17,147 nt of DNA from Bdellovibrionales bacterium (GCA_020435185.1 JAGRAA010000137.1:1-17147); one strand, 5' to 3'; positions 7,143 to 14,340 are shown, numbered from the stretch's first letter. The notes: generated by a model from the sequence alone, not told the origin. Numbers and translations are program-made.

Positions 7143-7180
7143 AAGCGGAAAAGACGAACCCTTCTCTTTTCCGCTTTTTT
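7143..7180 (+). terminator. Intrinsic terminator after rubrerythrin gene
   Basis: A perfect 12-bp stem, AAGCGGAAAAGA (7143-7154) with TCTTTTCCGCTT (7165-7176), a 10-nt loop and a run of T to 7180. It should stop most transcription between the rubrerythrin and Fe-S protein genes, or let only part of it through, giving more rubrerythrin than downstream product. Confidence 0.9.
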
Positions 7181-7207
7181 CGTTGTACAAAACAGGAAAG
7201 GAATCCC

Positions 7208-8533
7208 ATGGCTTCTAACGAAATCATCTCCTATAAGCCCACCGATGGCTTAAGTTACGACCCTAATGAGAAAAAATACTGGGATGAAGAGCTTTTAAAT
7301 AAAGAAATAGAGCGCGTGTTTGAAGTTTGTCATGGCTGTCGGATGTGCTTTAAGTACTGTGATTCCTTCCCTACTCTTTTTGATCTTTTAGACGCCAAAT
7401 ACGACGGAGATGTTCGTAAAATTAACCATATAGAGACCAAGCAAATTTTTGATTACTGCTTTCAATGTAAGCTTTGCGAAGTACAATGTCCTTATACCCC
7501 AAGAGACCAACACGAATACAAATTAGACTTTCCTAAATTGGTCCACAGATACAAAGCCATTCAACATCAAAAAGGCGAATCGAGTCTTCGCGACAAAATG
7601 CTTGCAGAACCAGATCTGGTCGGAAGGGCTTCTCGAGCCAGCTTTGGATTAGCCAACAAAATGAATAAAGTAAAATTACACAGACAATTTATGGATTCTC
7701 TAGTTGGAATCCATAAAGACAAAAACCTTCCAGACTTTGCCAATGAGACTTTCGAATCTTGGGCCGAAAAAAATGAAAAAATTAAAAATAATGAAACCGT
7801 TGATGCGGTTTTATTTCAAACCTGTTTTGTACAAAATAATGAGCCTCAAATTGGAAAAGATACCATCACCGTTCTAGAAAAAAACAATGTTAATTATACC
7901 TGTTTAAAAGGATTTAAATGTTGTGGTATGCCTAATTGGGAGACCGGCGATTTAGAGTCACTACAAAAAAAAGCAAGACATAATTTACAACTCTTAAAGC
8001 CCTACATAAAACAAAAAGCAAAAGTGCTGGTTATTAACCCGACTTGCGCTATGATGATGAGAAGAGAGTATGTTGAATTGGTGGCCGAGCAAGATCGCCC
8101 GCTCGCACAAGAACTCTCTGTGCTTATTCGAGATACATCTGAATACCTCCATTCTCTCAATCCATCTAACCAATTCAACGAAGATTTTAAATCTTCTCCT
8201 CGAGAAGTCGCCTACCATGCCCCTTGTCACCTAAGAGCCCAAGCCATAGGCTTTAAAGGAAGAGATTTGGTAAAAAAACTCCCTAACACTGAGGTAAAAA
8301 TGGTTATGGAATGCTGTGGACACGATGGCACGTATGCTATGAAGTCCGAATCTTATGAGAATAGCATTAAGGTCGGCAAACGATCTTTTGAGCAAATGAA
8401 ATCCCATAACGCCGAAACATGGATGACAGAATGTCCTTTGGCCGCTACACAACTCGAACAACATGGTGGCAAGAAAGCTCTTCACCCCATGACTGTATTG
8501 GCCAAAGCCTACAAGGGTGAAAGTTTTGATTAA
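7208..8533 (+). CDS. GlpC/HdrD-like (Fe-S)-binding oxidoreductase with two CCG domains
   Basis: The 441-residue protein has two ferredoxin-type [4Fe-4S] motifs near the N-terminus: CHGCRMCFKYC (Cys41/44/47/51) and CFQCKLCEVQCP (Cys84/87/90/94). Two CCG-type (DUF224) cysteine-rich modules follow, centred on FKCCGMPNW (238-240) with Cys280, and on HAPCH (337-341) with ECCGHDG (368-371). This is the architecture of the GlpC subunit of anaerobic glycerol-3-phosphate dehydrogenase and of heterodisulfide reductase HdrD. No flavin-dehydrogenase partners (GlpA/GlpB) are nearby, so a glycerol role is unlikely here. The neighbours, rubrerythrin upstream and DUF3501 downstream, match a set found in many bacteria, suggesting electron transfer in peroxide or oxygen defence. 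It starts at ATG 7208 after an AGGAAAGGA ribosome binding site. Cytosolic or membrane-associated; the exact substrate is unknown. Confidence 0.93.
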   Translation: MASNEIISYKPTDGLSYDPNEKKYWDEELLNKEIERVFEVCHGCRMCFKYCDSFPTLFDLLDAKYDGDVRKINHIETKQIFDYCFQCKLCEVQCPYTPRDQHEYKLDFPKLVHRYKAIQHQKGESSLRDKMLAEPDLVGRASRASFGLANKMNKVKLHRQFMDSLVGIHKDKNLPDFANETFESWAEKNEKIKNNETVDAVLFQTCFVQNNEPQIGKDTITVLEKNNVNYTCLKGFKCCGMPNWETGDLESLQKKARHNLQLLKPYIKQKAKVLVINPTCAMMMRREYVELVAEQDRPLAQELSVLIRDTSEYLHSLNPSNQFNEDFKSSPREVAYHAPCHLRAQAIGFKGRDLVKKLPNTEVKMVMECCGHDGTYAMKSESYENSIKVGKRSFEQMKSHNAETWMTECPLAATQLEQHGGKKALHPMTVLAKAYKGESFD

Positions 8534-8554
8534 TCAGATTAAAAGGAGATCCTT

Positions 8555-9112
8555 ATGAAAATAGTAAAACGGGATGATATCGTAGATTACGAAACCTATC
8601 GAGAATCCAGAGACCGCACGAGAAAACAGGTTTTATCTATAAAAGATCAAAGACGAGTTCACCTTGGAGAGAATCTGACTTTCTTATTTGAGAATCACGC
8701 CACGATCCAATATCAAGTGCAAGAAATGATGCTCGCAGAAAAAATTGTTAAAGAAAAAGATATTCAACACGAAATAAAAACCTATAACCAGCTCCTCGGA
8801 GAACCTGGTGATTTAGGCTGCACTCTGTTCATTGAGTTTCATGATCCAGCCGAAAGAGATGCCCATCTTAGAAAATGGCTCGATTTGCCTCGACATTTAT
8901 ACCTGGTCTTAGAGAACGGCAACAAAGCCTACGGTAAGTTTGATCCCACACAAATAGGAGAAGATCGATTATCTTCAGTTCAGTACATTACTTTTCCTGT
9001 AGACTCTGTTCCTCCGATTAAAATTGGCTGTGATTTTGAACTTTATAATATAGAATCAGAACTCTCAGAGGTTCAGAAAAAAGCTTTAGCCTCTGATCTT
9101 AAAGACCTATAA
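8555..9112 (+). CDS. DUF3501 family protein
   Basis: A 185-residue soluble protein beginning MKIVKRDDIVDYETYRESR, with a basic first helix, the stretch RRVHLGENLTFLFENHAT (around 34-51) and an EMMLAEKIV segment (58-66). Together these fit the DUF3501 family as I know it. The family has no established biochemical activity but is repeatedly encoded next to a rubrerythrin and a GlpC-like Fe-S protein, exactly as here. It starts 21 nt after the Fe-S gene with AAGGAG upstream, so the two are almost certainly co-transcribed. No signal peptide, membrane segment or cysteine cluster beyond two scattered cysteines is visible. It is probably an accessory or scaffold protein for the redox set; that part is inference from context. 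Confidence 0.88.
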   Translation: MKIVKRDDIVDYETYRESRDRTRKQVLSIKDQRRVHLGENLTFLFENHATIQYQVQEMMLAEKIVKEKDIQHEIKTYNQLLGEPGDLGCTLFIEFHDPAERDAHLRKWLDLPRHLYLVLENGNKAYGKFDPTQIGEDRLSSVQYITFPVDSVPPIKIGCDFELYNIESELSEVQKKALASDLKDL

Positions 9113-9139
9113 AAAGTTTCCAACAGGGAAAGGATATTT

Positions 9140-9469
9140 ATGAAAAAATTAAATTCTGCAATGACCATTGTTTTCTTTTTTACTTATCACTTATTGCTCT
9201 TATCGTGTTCTACAGGGCCAGCCTCTACAGCCACAGCGCCAGATTCTGTATTTATAAACTCTACCGCCGATTTAGGAGGATGCAAATATTTAGGTATTGC
9301 GCAAACAAACTCCAATGAGGATTGGAAGAAGCAACTTCGCCAACAGGCTGGTGAAAAAGGAGCTACACACATACAAACCAGTGGCCCCAATGGAGTGACC
9401 GGTTCTCAATATGGTGAGACCATTAATGCCAACCTTTATTTTTGCAAAAAAGACAGCGTAAAGAACTAA
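9140..9469 (+). CDS. Small lipoprotein, DUF4156-like
   Basis: A 109-residue lipoprotein. The signal ends in lipobox LLLSC with Cys at residue 23, followed by Ser-Thr-Gly. The mature domain has CKYLGIAQ, a Lys/Gln-rich helix ending in AGEKGATHIQ, and YFCKK. This pattern, two cysteines and a GA-T-hydrophobic segment, resembles the DUF4156 group of small Gram-negative lipoproteins; the resemblance is recalled, not searched. It starts at ATG 9140, after AAAGGA, 27 nt from the DUF3501 gene, so it is probably the last gene of that operon, and a hairpin follows it. Whether it has any part in the redox function is unknown. Confidence 0.8.
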   Translation: MKKLNSAMTIVFFFTYHLLLLSCSTGPASTATAPDSVFINSTADLGGCKYLGIAQTNSNEDWKKQLRQQAGEKGATHIQTSGPNGVTGSQYGETINANLYFCKKDSVKN

Positions 9470-9490
9470 TTTACTTTTTAATGACAAACT

Positions 9491-9536
9491 TAAGACCAGG
9501 AATTCTGATCACTCCACGATCAAAGGTCCTGGTTTA
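9491..9536 (+). terminator. Probable terminator hairpin at the end of the redox operon
   Basis: TAAGACCAGGA (9491-9501) pairs with TCCTGGTTTA (9527-9536) through ten pairs and one bulged G. An inner GATC/GATC (9507-9510 with 9518-9521) closes a 7-nt loop. A T-rich but interrupted tail follows. The tail is weaker than that of the terminator at 7143, so termination is likely but not certain. Confidence 0.55.
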
Positions 9537-9639
9537 TTTAGAAATTCAAATAAAATCTATGATTTAATTTAAAATCGACAACTCTCTTTCCGATACATTT
9601 ATATAGATAACGCTGCTCAAGAATGAGTAGCAAACTTTC

Positions 9640-9653
9640 AAGGAGGAAGTCTG
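9640..9653 (+). promoter_or_regulatory. Strong Shine-Dalgarno followed by CTG start codon
   Basis: AAGGAGG (9640-9646) is the only strong ribosome binding site here and is followed after 4 nt by CTG at 9651-9653, in frame with the propeller gene. No ATG or GTG occurs in that frame downstream of the Shine-Dalgarno before the signal peptide begins. The next in-frame start-type codon that yields most of the protein, TTG 9723, would delete the whole lipoprotein signal. Confidence 0.75.
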
Positions 9654-10553
9654 AAGCTTTTAGCTCTGATAGTCTCGGCTATTTTAATTTTATCTTGCTC
9701 TAGTAGCCAAACCGGAAGCTTCTTGAAGTTTTCTGTACCTAGTATCATTGTGGCTACAGGAGATACAAACTCTCAATCCCTCGCTCGATACGACTTAGAG
9801 GGAAAGTTTGTCGATGTCATAGCCTCTTATCGAAACGAAAACGCCACTCCTCGAGGAATCGCCTATGCCGACGCAGAAAGTGTCATAGTTGCTTTCGACA
9901 CCACAGATTTTATCGATCGAGTTTACTTCAACGGAACAAAAGAATCCTTCTACGGCGCCAACCAATTTAACGGAAACATTTATGATATGGAGCTCGCTGA
10001 TAATGGTTATTATTATGCCATTGAATCCAACAACATCGAAGTCTTCAGTTCAGCTGGAGAACTTCAAACCAGCATGAGAATACCCACCACTGTAGGATCT
10101 TGCGTTCTATCCAGCCCTAGAGGACTGGCTATCGATGCTAATGGCTATTTAGTGGTGACCAATCAGGGTGGGACAGACACCATCCTCCGATACAATATCA
10201 GTGATCCTCTCAATCCTAGTTGCGTCAGTAGCGTCGCCTTCGGAAACAACCCTTATGGTGTACTTGCTCACAGCGACGGATACCTCTATGTGGTCACGCA
10301 AGGAGACGATCAGATCTATCGAGCAAATGCAGACGGCTCAGGAGCCACAGTGATATGGAGTGTGGATCTCACTATTTTACGAGATCCCACCGCGATTAAA
10401 GAACTCCCTGACGGAACCCTCATCGTCGCCTCTAGTTTTCATGATACAGTAGAGCGATTCGACACCAACGGAAACCGTATAGGAACGACTCCTTTTATTA
10501 GAGATCAAAGTTCAACCAATATTACAGACATGATTATATTGGGAGGACAATGA
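9651..10553 (+). CDS. Beta-propeller (NHL/YVTN-like) lipoprotein with apparent CTG start
   Basis: Read from CTG 9651, the protein has 300 residues and opens with a textbook lipoprotein signal, (M)KLLALIVSAILILSC, followed by SSSQTG. The mature part is built of repeated beta blades: RGIAYADAESVIVAF, MELADNGYYYAI, RGLAIDANGYLVVTN, YGVLAHSDGYLYVVT and AIKELPDGTLIVAS, each a hydrophobic strand pair around a D/N-G turn, spaced about 40-60 residues. This is typical of six-bladed NHL or YVTN propellers. These serve as scaffolds or ligand-binding surfaces; no catalytic motif is visible. The stop codon overlaps the next gene's start (ATGA), so it is coupled to an outer-membrane barrel gene. Starting at TTG 9723 would give a 276-residue leaderless protein and waste the Shine-Dalgarno. 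Likely anchored in the outer membrane and acting with the barrel. Confidence 0.85.
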   Translation: MKLLALIVSAILILSCSSSQTGSFLKFSVPSIIVATGDTNSQSLARYDLEGKFVDVIASYRNENATPRGIAYADAESVIVAFDTTDFIDRVYFNGTKESFYGANQFNGNIYDMELADNGYYYAIESNNIEVFSSAGELQTSMRIPTTVGSCVLSSPRGLAIDANGYLVVTNQGGTDTILRYNISDPLNPSCVSSVAFGNNPYGVLAHSDGYLYVVTQGDDQIYRANADGSGATVIWSVDLTILRDPTAIKELPDGTLIVASSFHDTVERFDTNGNRIGTTPFIRDQSSTNITDMIILGGQ

Positions 10554-11167
10554 TAAAAAAAATAATTCTTCTTTTTTTAATTCTAACCTCCCCTTATCTA
10601 TTTGCCGGCCAAGGTGAAGGAGTCTCTGCTCAAGGGAATTTTGGACTTCCTAGCTCGCAAATCACAAACCCTGATGGCTCTACTGCATTTTACTCAGGAA
10701 TCGGGCTTAAAGCCGATTTATCTATTCCTCTCTATACTCCGGGTGGTTTCGCCACAGCTTTTCGATTAAACATAAAGTATCTTGATTTACAAAACTCTGC
10801 CAATTCTTCATCTCAAAGAGAAACCGGCAATCATATCGGCGGAGGGGCTGGTCTAAAATTAAATTTCTATCGAATATTTATGACGTATGACTTTAATGTG
10901 ATGAAAGCTAGACACTTTTTTGTTGGTGATATCAATCACTATTTAGAATACGACTACAATTCAGCGGGATACTCAGTCGGGCTAGAGTTTTCTACTTCGA
11001 AAACCTTTTCAGGAGTCATCTCTTACTCGATCAACTCTGGGAATATTCCAAAGGCGGCCACTGGTTTTACCTCTGACTCTAGTTACAGCGACAGTCTTAT
11101 CTGGATCGGAGTCAAATATAAAACTGGCCTGCCCTTTGGAAAATTCTTAGAGAGTATATTTAAGTAA
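10550..11167 (+). CDS. Outer-membrane beta-barrel protein
   Basis: A 205-residue exported protein. The signal peptide is residues 1-19 (MIKKIILLFLILTSPYLFA, cut before GQGEG). The mature protein alternates hydrophobic and polar residues in strands rich in Gly, Tyr, Ser and Phe (AFRLNIKYLDL, GGGAGLKLNFYRIFMTYDF, SAGYSVGLEFSTS, SGVISYSINSG, LIWIGVKYK), consistent with an eight-strand barrel similar to the OmpA or OmpW size class. It does not end in a terminal Phe or Trp; the last residues after the final strand are a short basic tail. The ATG overlaps the propeller lipoprotein's stop by 4 nt, and GGGAGG just upstream acts as its ribosome binding site. No family name can be given with confidence. 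Confidence 0.75.
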   Translation: MIKKIILLFLILTSPYLFAGQGEGVSAQGNFGLPSSQITNPDGSTAFYSGIGLKADLSIPLYTPGGFATAFRLNIKYLDLQNSANSSSQRETGNHIGGGAGLKLNFYRIFMTYDFNVMKARHFFVGDINHYLEYDYNSAGYSVGLEFSTSKTFSGVISYSINSGNIPKAATGFTSDSSYSDSLIWIGVKYKTGLPFGKFLESIFK

Positions 11168-11180
11168 ATAAACTCTTCTA

Positions 11181-12269
11181 TCAATTTGAAGGGCTACCGC
11201 AGTTGCGATATCCAGGCCAACTCAAAAAATCTCTAAACCTTTCATATATTTTCATTTTGTCTGATTTAAAAACTTCAAGATACTGATTGTATCGTATTAT
11301 ACCATGATAGTATATTTTCGTAGCAACCCTCAACATTTCATCCTCATTAGAATCTGAGTATACATCTAGAAAAAAACTCATTTGACTCAACTCAATAACA
11401 GACCTGTTATTACAGAAAGTAGCTTTATCACTAAAATCGAAACCCAGATCTATCTTATCTTGGAGATTCCGCATTTGAATAGACATCGCCCTCAAGGTTT
11501 CTTTATAAAATTTTCCCCAAACTCCAATCATATCCGTTGATAAGTTTTCCAGTTGAAAAAACTCAAAACTCTCTCCAGAATCTGCCGAATTAAAAAATTG
11601 CTGTGAATGTAAATAGGCATTAATTCGACGAATGCTCTCCAATACATTAGACTCCTCGCTAATACTCATATACTGCCATAACCACTCATGAATTATCAGC
11701 CAACTATACTCTATGCCATTTTTCTTTAATCTATCGATTTTGTGATTGTTGTAATAATAAGTGTGTCTAAAAACATTTTCTCGACCTACCAGATCATTCG
11801 GTACAATTTCTTTCCTGTCATAATGATGGCGTACAATTTGATGAAGCTTCGGATAAAATTCAGTTGGAATTTTTACACGAAGATCCTGGTCGTTAGTCTC
11901 TTTAGGAATTCCTTCTTGCCACAAAATTTGTCTCTTGTAAGCATCCATTGTTTGATAAACCACTCCGTCATACTGACTTTGTAAAAATAAAGATAATTCC
12001 ACGTAAAGCTTTGGAAAGTCTTCTTTCAATTTTTTCAACAACTCTTCAAAGTACACATCATTTGCAGACTTTCCTTTTGAAGACGCAAACTCCTTATAAT
12101 CAAATCCACCGTAGTTATTCATAATCACCGAATCTAAAAAGTGAAGTTTCTTGGTCTTTTTGTGGACAACCCCTACTCCACCGTTTCCAACATCGCCTCC
12201 TTCGGCATAGCTGGTTAATGATAAAAACACCGTGGCTACTAAAACCAATAAATATCTCCATCGTTTCAT
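11181..12269 (-). CDS. Exported protein of unknown function, GGDVGNGG type
   Basis: The 362-residue protein has a signal peptide (MKRWRYLLVLVATVFLSLTSYA), then GGDVGNGGVGVV, a Gly-Asn motif often seen at the mature N-terminus of exported Bdellovibrio proteins (family knowledge, from memory). The remainder is helical and aromatic, with a SWLIIHEWLWQY segment (His194-Glu195) in a predicted helix. The motif is HEWLW and not HExxH, so a metalloprotease call is not justified. Only two cysteines are visible in the mature part (in ATFCNN and YRNCGS), possibly one disulfide. Its ATG shares one base with the upstream regulator's stop (TAATG) and uses the AAGGAG inside that gene, so the pair is translationally coupled. 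It converges on the barrel gene with a 13-bp gap and no clear terminator between them. Confidence 0.75.
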   Translation of the reverse strand: MKRWRYLLVLVATVFLSLTSYAEGGDVGNGGVGVVHKKTKKLHFLDSVIMNNYGGFDYKEFASSKGKSANDVYFEELLKKLKEDFPKLYVELSLFLQSQYDGVVYQTMDAYKRQILWQEGIPKETNDQDLRVKIPTEFYPKLHQIVRHHYDRKEIVPNDLVGRENVFRHTYYYNNHKIDRLKKNGIEYSWLIIHEWLWQYMSISEESNVLESIRRINAYLHSQQFFNSADSGESFEFFQLENLSTDMIGVWGKFYKETLRAMSIQMRNLQDKIDLGFDFSDKATFCNNRSVIELSQMSFFLDVYSDSNEDEMLRVATKIYYHGIIRYNQYLEVFKSDKMKIYERFRDFLSWPGYRNCGSPSN

Positions 12270-13033
12270 TATTTCTTCTCCTTAGTAGAATTTAAATTTG
12301 ATAAACTAAATAATTGAATTCCTAATTTATAGACTTCTTTCTTTTCACCAGACTCTAAAACTTCACAGAGACGATGCCTGAAATCTCTGATCATTTTTTT
12401 TGCTTTTGGCAAATCATTAGGATCCATTGCAATAGTGATATTTGAAAAGTCCCTTAATTCTACAGCATCTTTCTCCAGAGATTTTTCTGCTAAAGAAAGA
12501 GTTTGAAAATGACTTTTTCTCAAAGCACCATGAGCCTGATCCGTCGGTGTCGCGATAGACTTGGAGGTCGATGAGAGGACCCCCTTCTTGTTTTTCTTTA
12601 ATAGCCCCAGGTCCAACAATCTATCGAGTGCCTTTTGAGCCTCTACTTTTTTTATGTTCAACCTTTGCGCTATCCAACTTGGATCAGGATTGAATCCTTG
12701 AGTTTCAGATAACGATTGAACGGCAAAATAATACCAATCCGATATCACATGAAATTCATCCAAAGATATCTCTTCAAAAGCACTTATTGAATCTTGTTCA
12801 GCCAGGAGAGATCCTAGAATTTTTCCTATTTTGGCTTTTGGCAAACACAGCCTCTCTAAGATTTTTTTTGCTTTCTGCGAAGATACCTTTCGCTTACCAT
12901 TTAAAATTTCAGACAAACTGGCTGGAGAAATCTCCAATTTTCTAGCAAATGCTCTTAGTGAATAAGAGCTATTTTTACTCTGCAATTCATCAAAACTAGA
13001 TTTTAAATAAAGTTGAAAACTCTCTTGATCCAT
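12269..13033 (-). CDS. TIGR02147-family regulator
   Basis: The 254-residue soluble protein matches the TIGR02147 layout. An N-terminal Cro/CI-type helix-turn-helix (about 23-62; YSLRAFARKLEISPASLSEILNGKRKVS) is followed by FHVISDWYYFAVQSLSE, a winged-helix-like segment, PSWIAQRLNIKKVEAQKALDRLLDLGLL (about 118-145), and a C-terminal part containing SNITIAMDPNDLPKAKKMIRDFRHRL. The family is known mainly from Bdellovibrio and Fibrobacter, where many paralogues occur and which generally lack a studied function. It starts at ATG 13033 with GAGGAG about 6 nt upstream. A 29-bp palindrome lies 55 bp upstream, a natural site for self-regulation. Its stop overlaps the exported-protein gene by one base, so it probably controls the amount of that protein. 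Family call confident; target genes inferred. Confidence 0.93.
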   Translation of the reverse strand: MDQESFQLYLKSSFDELQSKNSSYSLRAFARKLEISPASLSEILNGKRKVSSQKAKKILERLCLPKAKIGKILGSLLAEQDSISAFEEISLDEFHVISDWYYFAVQSLSETQGFNPDPSWIAQRLNIKKVEAQKALDRLLDLGLLKKNKKGVLSSTSKSIATPTDQAHGALRKSHFQTLSLAEKSLEKDAVELRDFSNITIAMDPNDLPKAKKMIRDFRHRLCEVLESGEKKEVYKLGIQLFSLSNLNSTKEKK

Positions 13034-13059
13034 TTCATACTCCTCAACGATTTGCTCAT

Positions 13060-13065
13060 AGTATA
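13060..13065 (-). promoter_or_regulatory. Candidate -10 element of the regulator gene
   Basis: On the minus strand this reads TATACT, 5 of 6 matches to TATAAT. No good -35 lies 17 bp upstream; the next recognisable feature upstream is the 29-bp palindrome, whose edge would fall just beyond the -35 position. That arrangement suits a promoter controlled by a protein bound at the palindrome. Confidence 0.4.
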
Positions 13066-13087
13066 TGGATTCCTTGAATTCTCAAAA

Positions 13088-13123
13088 TTTATTTGGAACA
13101 TATTGTTCCAAATAAATGGAACA
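13088..13123. promoter_or_regulatory. 29-bp palindrome plus a third half-site: operator candidate
   Basis: Bases 13088-13100 are the exact reverse complement of 13104-13116, separated by 3 nt (TAT). This is a perfect 13-bp inverted repeat with core TTGGAACA/TGTTCCAA. A further TGGAACA follows at 13117-13123, making a third half-site on the same face. It lies 55 bp before the TIGR02147 start and downstream of the exported-protein genes. A terminator is less likely: the loop is only 3 nt and no T-run follows on either strand. Confidence 0.65.
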
Positions 13124-13155
13124 GGTAAAATTTATATTTAAACTGTCCAGTCTAT

Positions 13156-13803
13156 CTACAGCTGCAGAAAGACATTTTCACAGTTCTTGACCATGGAGCG
13201 CTTAAAAATGCGAAAAACTTCATTTTGCTTTTCTAAGCTCCCTCCTTTTATTTGCACATCGATCAGAGTCAAATCCTCATTTTGTAACCCTGAATAGAGA
13301 GAGATAATTTTCTTTTCTATTGATCCATCGGGCTGAATAAATTCTCCGTCAAATTGGATCTCCCACCGAGGCTTAATGATAAACGTCATGTCTCCTAAGG
13401 GGATTTCTACAGGAACACTTATACTCACATTTCCAAAGGATTGTGGCAAATCCCTCAGCTGTCTTTGAATCCCTAGCCACGTCTTCAACCTTAAAGAACT
13501 TTCAAACTGATCAATATCTACACCTCTTGCACCCAAGCGTTTTAAAAAAGATCTTACGCCAAAAGCCAAATACTGTATCCCAAGATTCGGCTCTTGTCCC
13601 GATTGAGGCTCGACCAACAACAACTCGGTAACGGTTCTCTCTTTATCACTTTCTAAAAAATACTTTAAACCCACTCCCGATAGAGTTGAACTCATGACAC
13701 CTACTGAAGACAAAAGAAAGGTTCGACGAGACATTGAACTCCAAGAAATAGGAGAGAAACAAAAAATGACGAGTAAACAAATACAGAAAATCAAATTTTT
13801 CAT
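13156..13803 (-). CDS. Exported protein of unknown function with tandem signal-like N-termini
   Basis: The 215-residue frame starts with a Sec-like leader (MKNLIFCICLLVIFCFSPISWS), immediately followed by a second hydrophobic segment headed by SRRTFLLSSVGV, which contains a twin-arginine motif. The mature part (about 65-215) has no motif I recognise; it contains beta-rich GNVSISVPVEIPLGDMTFIIKPRWEIQF. Two starts are possible. ATG 13803 has little Shine-Dalgarno but lies 12 nt after the previous gene and supplies a full leader. ATG 13734 (Met24) has GGAG 4 nt upstream and would give a Tat-type protein, MSRRTFLL. The longer form is listed because the first leader is unlikely to exist by chance. 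It is probably co-transcribed with the gene ending at 13816. Function unknown. Confidence 0.7.
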   Translation of the reverse strand: MKNLIFCICLLVIFCFSPISWSSMSRRTFLLSSVGVMSSTLSGVGLKYFLESDKERTVTELLLVEPQSGQEPNLGIQYLAFGVRSFLKRLGARGVDIDQFESSLRLKTWLGIQRQLRDLPQSFGNVSISVPVEIPLGDMTFIIKPRWEIQFDGEFIQPDGSIEKKIISLYSGLQNEDLTLIDVQIKGGSLEKQNEVFRIFKRSMVKNCENVFLQL

Positions 13804-13815
13804 GATTTTTGTCTT

Positions 13816-14340
13816 TTACTGCAAATCTTCAATATGGTCTAGGGATAGCTGATCAGTTTCTATTCTAAATATAAATTCATTCCACCGAGCATACTCTTCT
13901 AAGGCCTCTTGCCAATCCCATGCTCTATGCATTAATCCAGCATCAATGGCTTTCTGATTCCAATCTAACGCCGTGGTTAAAACCTTTCCTATCATTTCAT
14001 AGTCGAAATTTTTAGGACCAACACCTTTTACAGAATGGATCAAAAATTTCAAATCAACAAATCGATAAGCGTTACTATATCCAGGAGGATATGGATTTTT
14101 CTTTATCCAACGATTCATATTTTCGACAAACTCTGTGCGACTCATCCCTTGAAAATAGTCTGAAACATCCATCTCCATATCCACACGAGTATCCTCCCAA
14201 TTTTGCCGAAGAGAATCGATTTTACTCACCATTCTCCAGCTAAGAGCGCATAAACTGGTTTGAGCTTGTGCAGAAATACTCGCCGTAAAGAGGAGCAATA
14301 AAAATAACATTTGAAATTTTAACCGTCTCGAAGATTTCAT
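13816..14340 (-). CDS. Small exported protein of unknown function
   Basis: A 174-residue protein with a signal peptide (MKSSRRLKFQMLFLLLLFTASISAQA, cut before QTSLC). The mature domain is helical, acidic and rich in Trp and Tyr: RQNWEDTRVDMEMDVSDYF, MNRWIKKNPYPPGYSNAYRF, ALDWNQKAIDAG and WDWQEALEEYARWNEF. There is a single mature cysteine close to the N-terminus. No recognised domain. ATG 14340 is preceded by AAGGT about 10 nt upstream, a modest ribosome binding site. The next gene starts 12 nt after its stop, so the two form a small operon of exported proteins that points towards the TIGR02147 gene. A role at the cell surface is an inference from export only. Confidence 0.7.
   Translation of the reverse strand: MKSSRRLKFQMLFLLLLFTASISAQAQTSLCALSWRMVSKIDSLRQNWEDTRVDMEMDVSDYFQGMSRTEFVENMNRWIKKNPYPPGYSNAYRFVDLKFLIHSVKGVGPKNFDYEMIGKVLTTALDWNQKAIDAGLMHRAWDWQEALEEYARWNEFIFRIETDQLSLDHIEDLQ

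Noticed and set aside
9623..9703. Short ATG frame of 26 codons overlapping the propeller gene start
   Set aside because: It has no ribosome binding site, the product is unremarkable, and the CTG start with a perfect Shine-Dalgarno explains the locus without frameshifting.
11760..11780. HEWLW in the exported protein as a zinc protease motif
   Set aside because: The second histidine of HExxH is absent and no third ligand is evident.
13088..13116. Palindrome as a LexA/SOS box
   Set aside because: The core has GAAC and GTTC separated by 5 nt, while the Gram-positive-type SOS box needs 4; the long perfect arms also fit a different regulator better.
13088..13116. Palindrome as the terminator of the exported-protein operon
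   Set aside because: A 3-nt loop and no T-run after it on the minus strand make termination unlikely, though not impossible.
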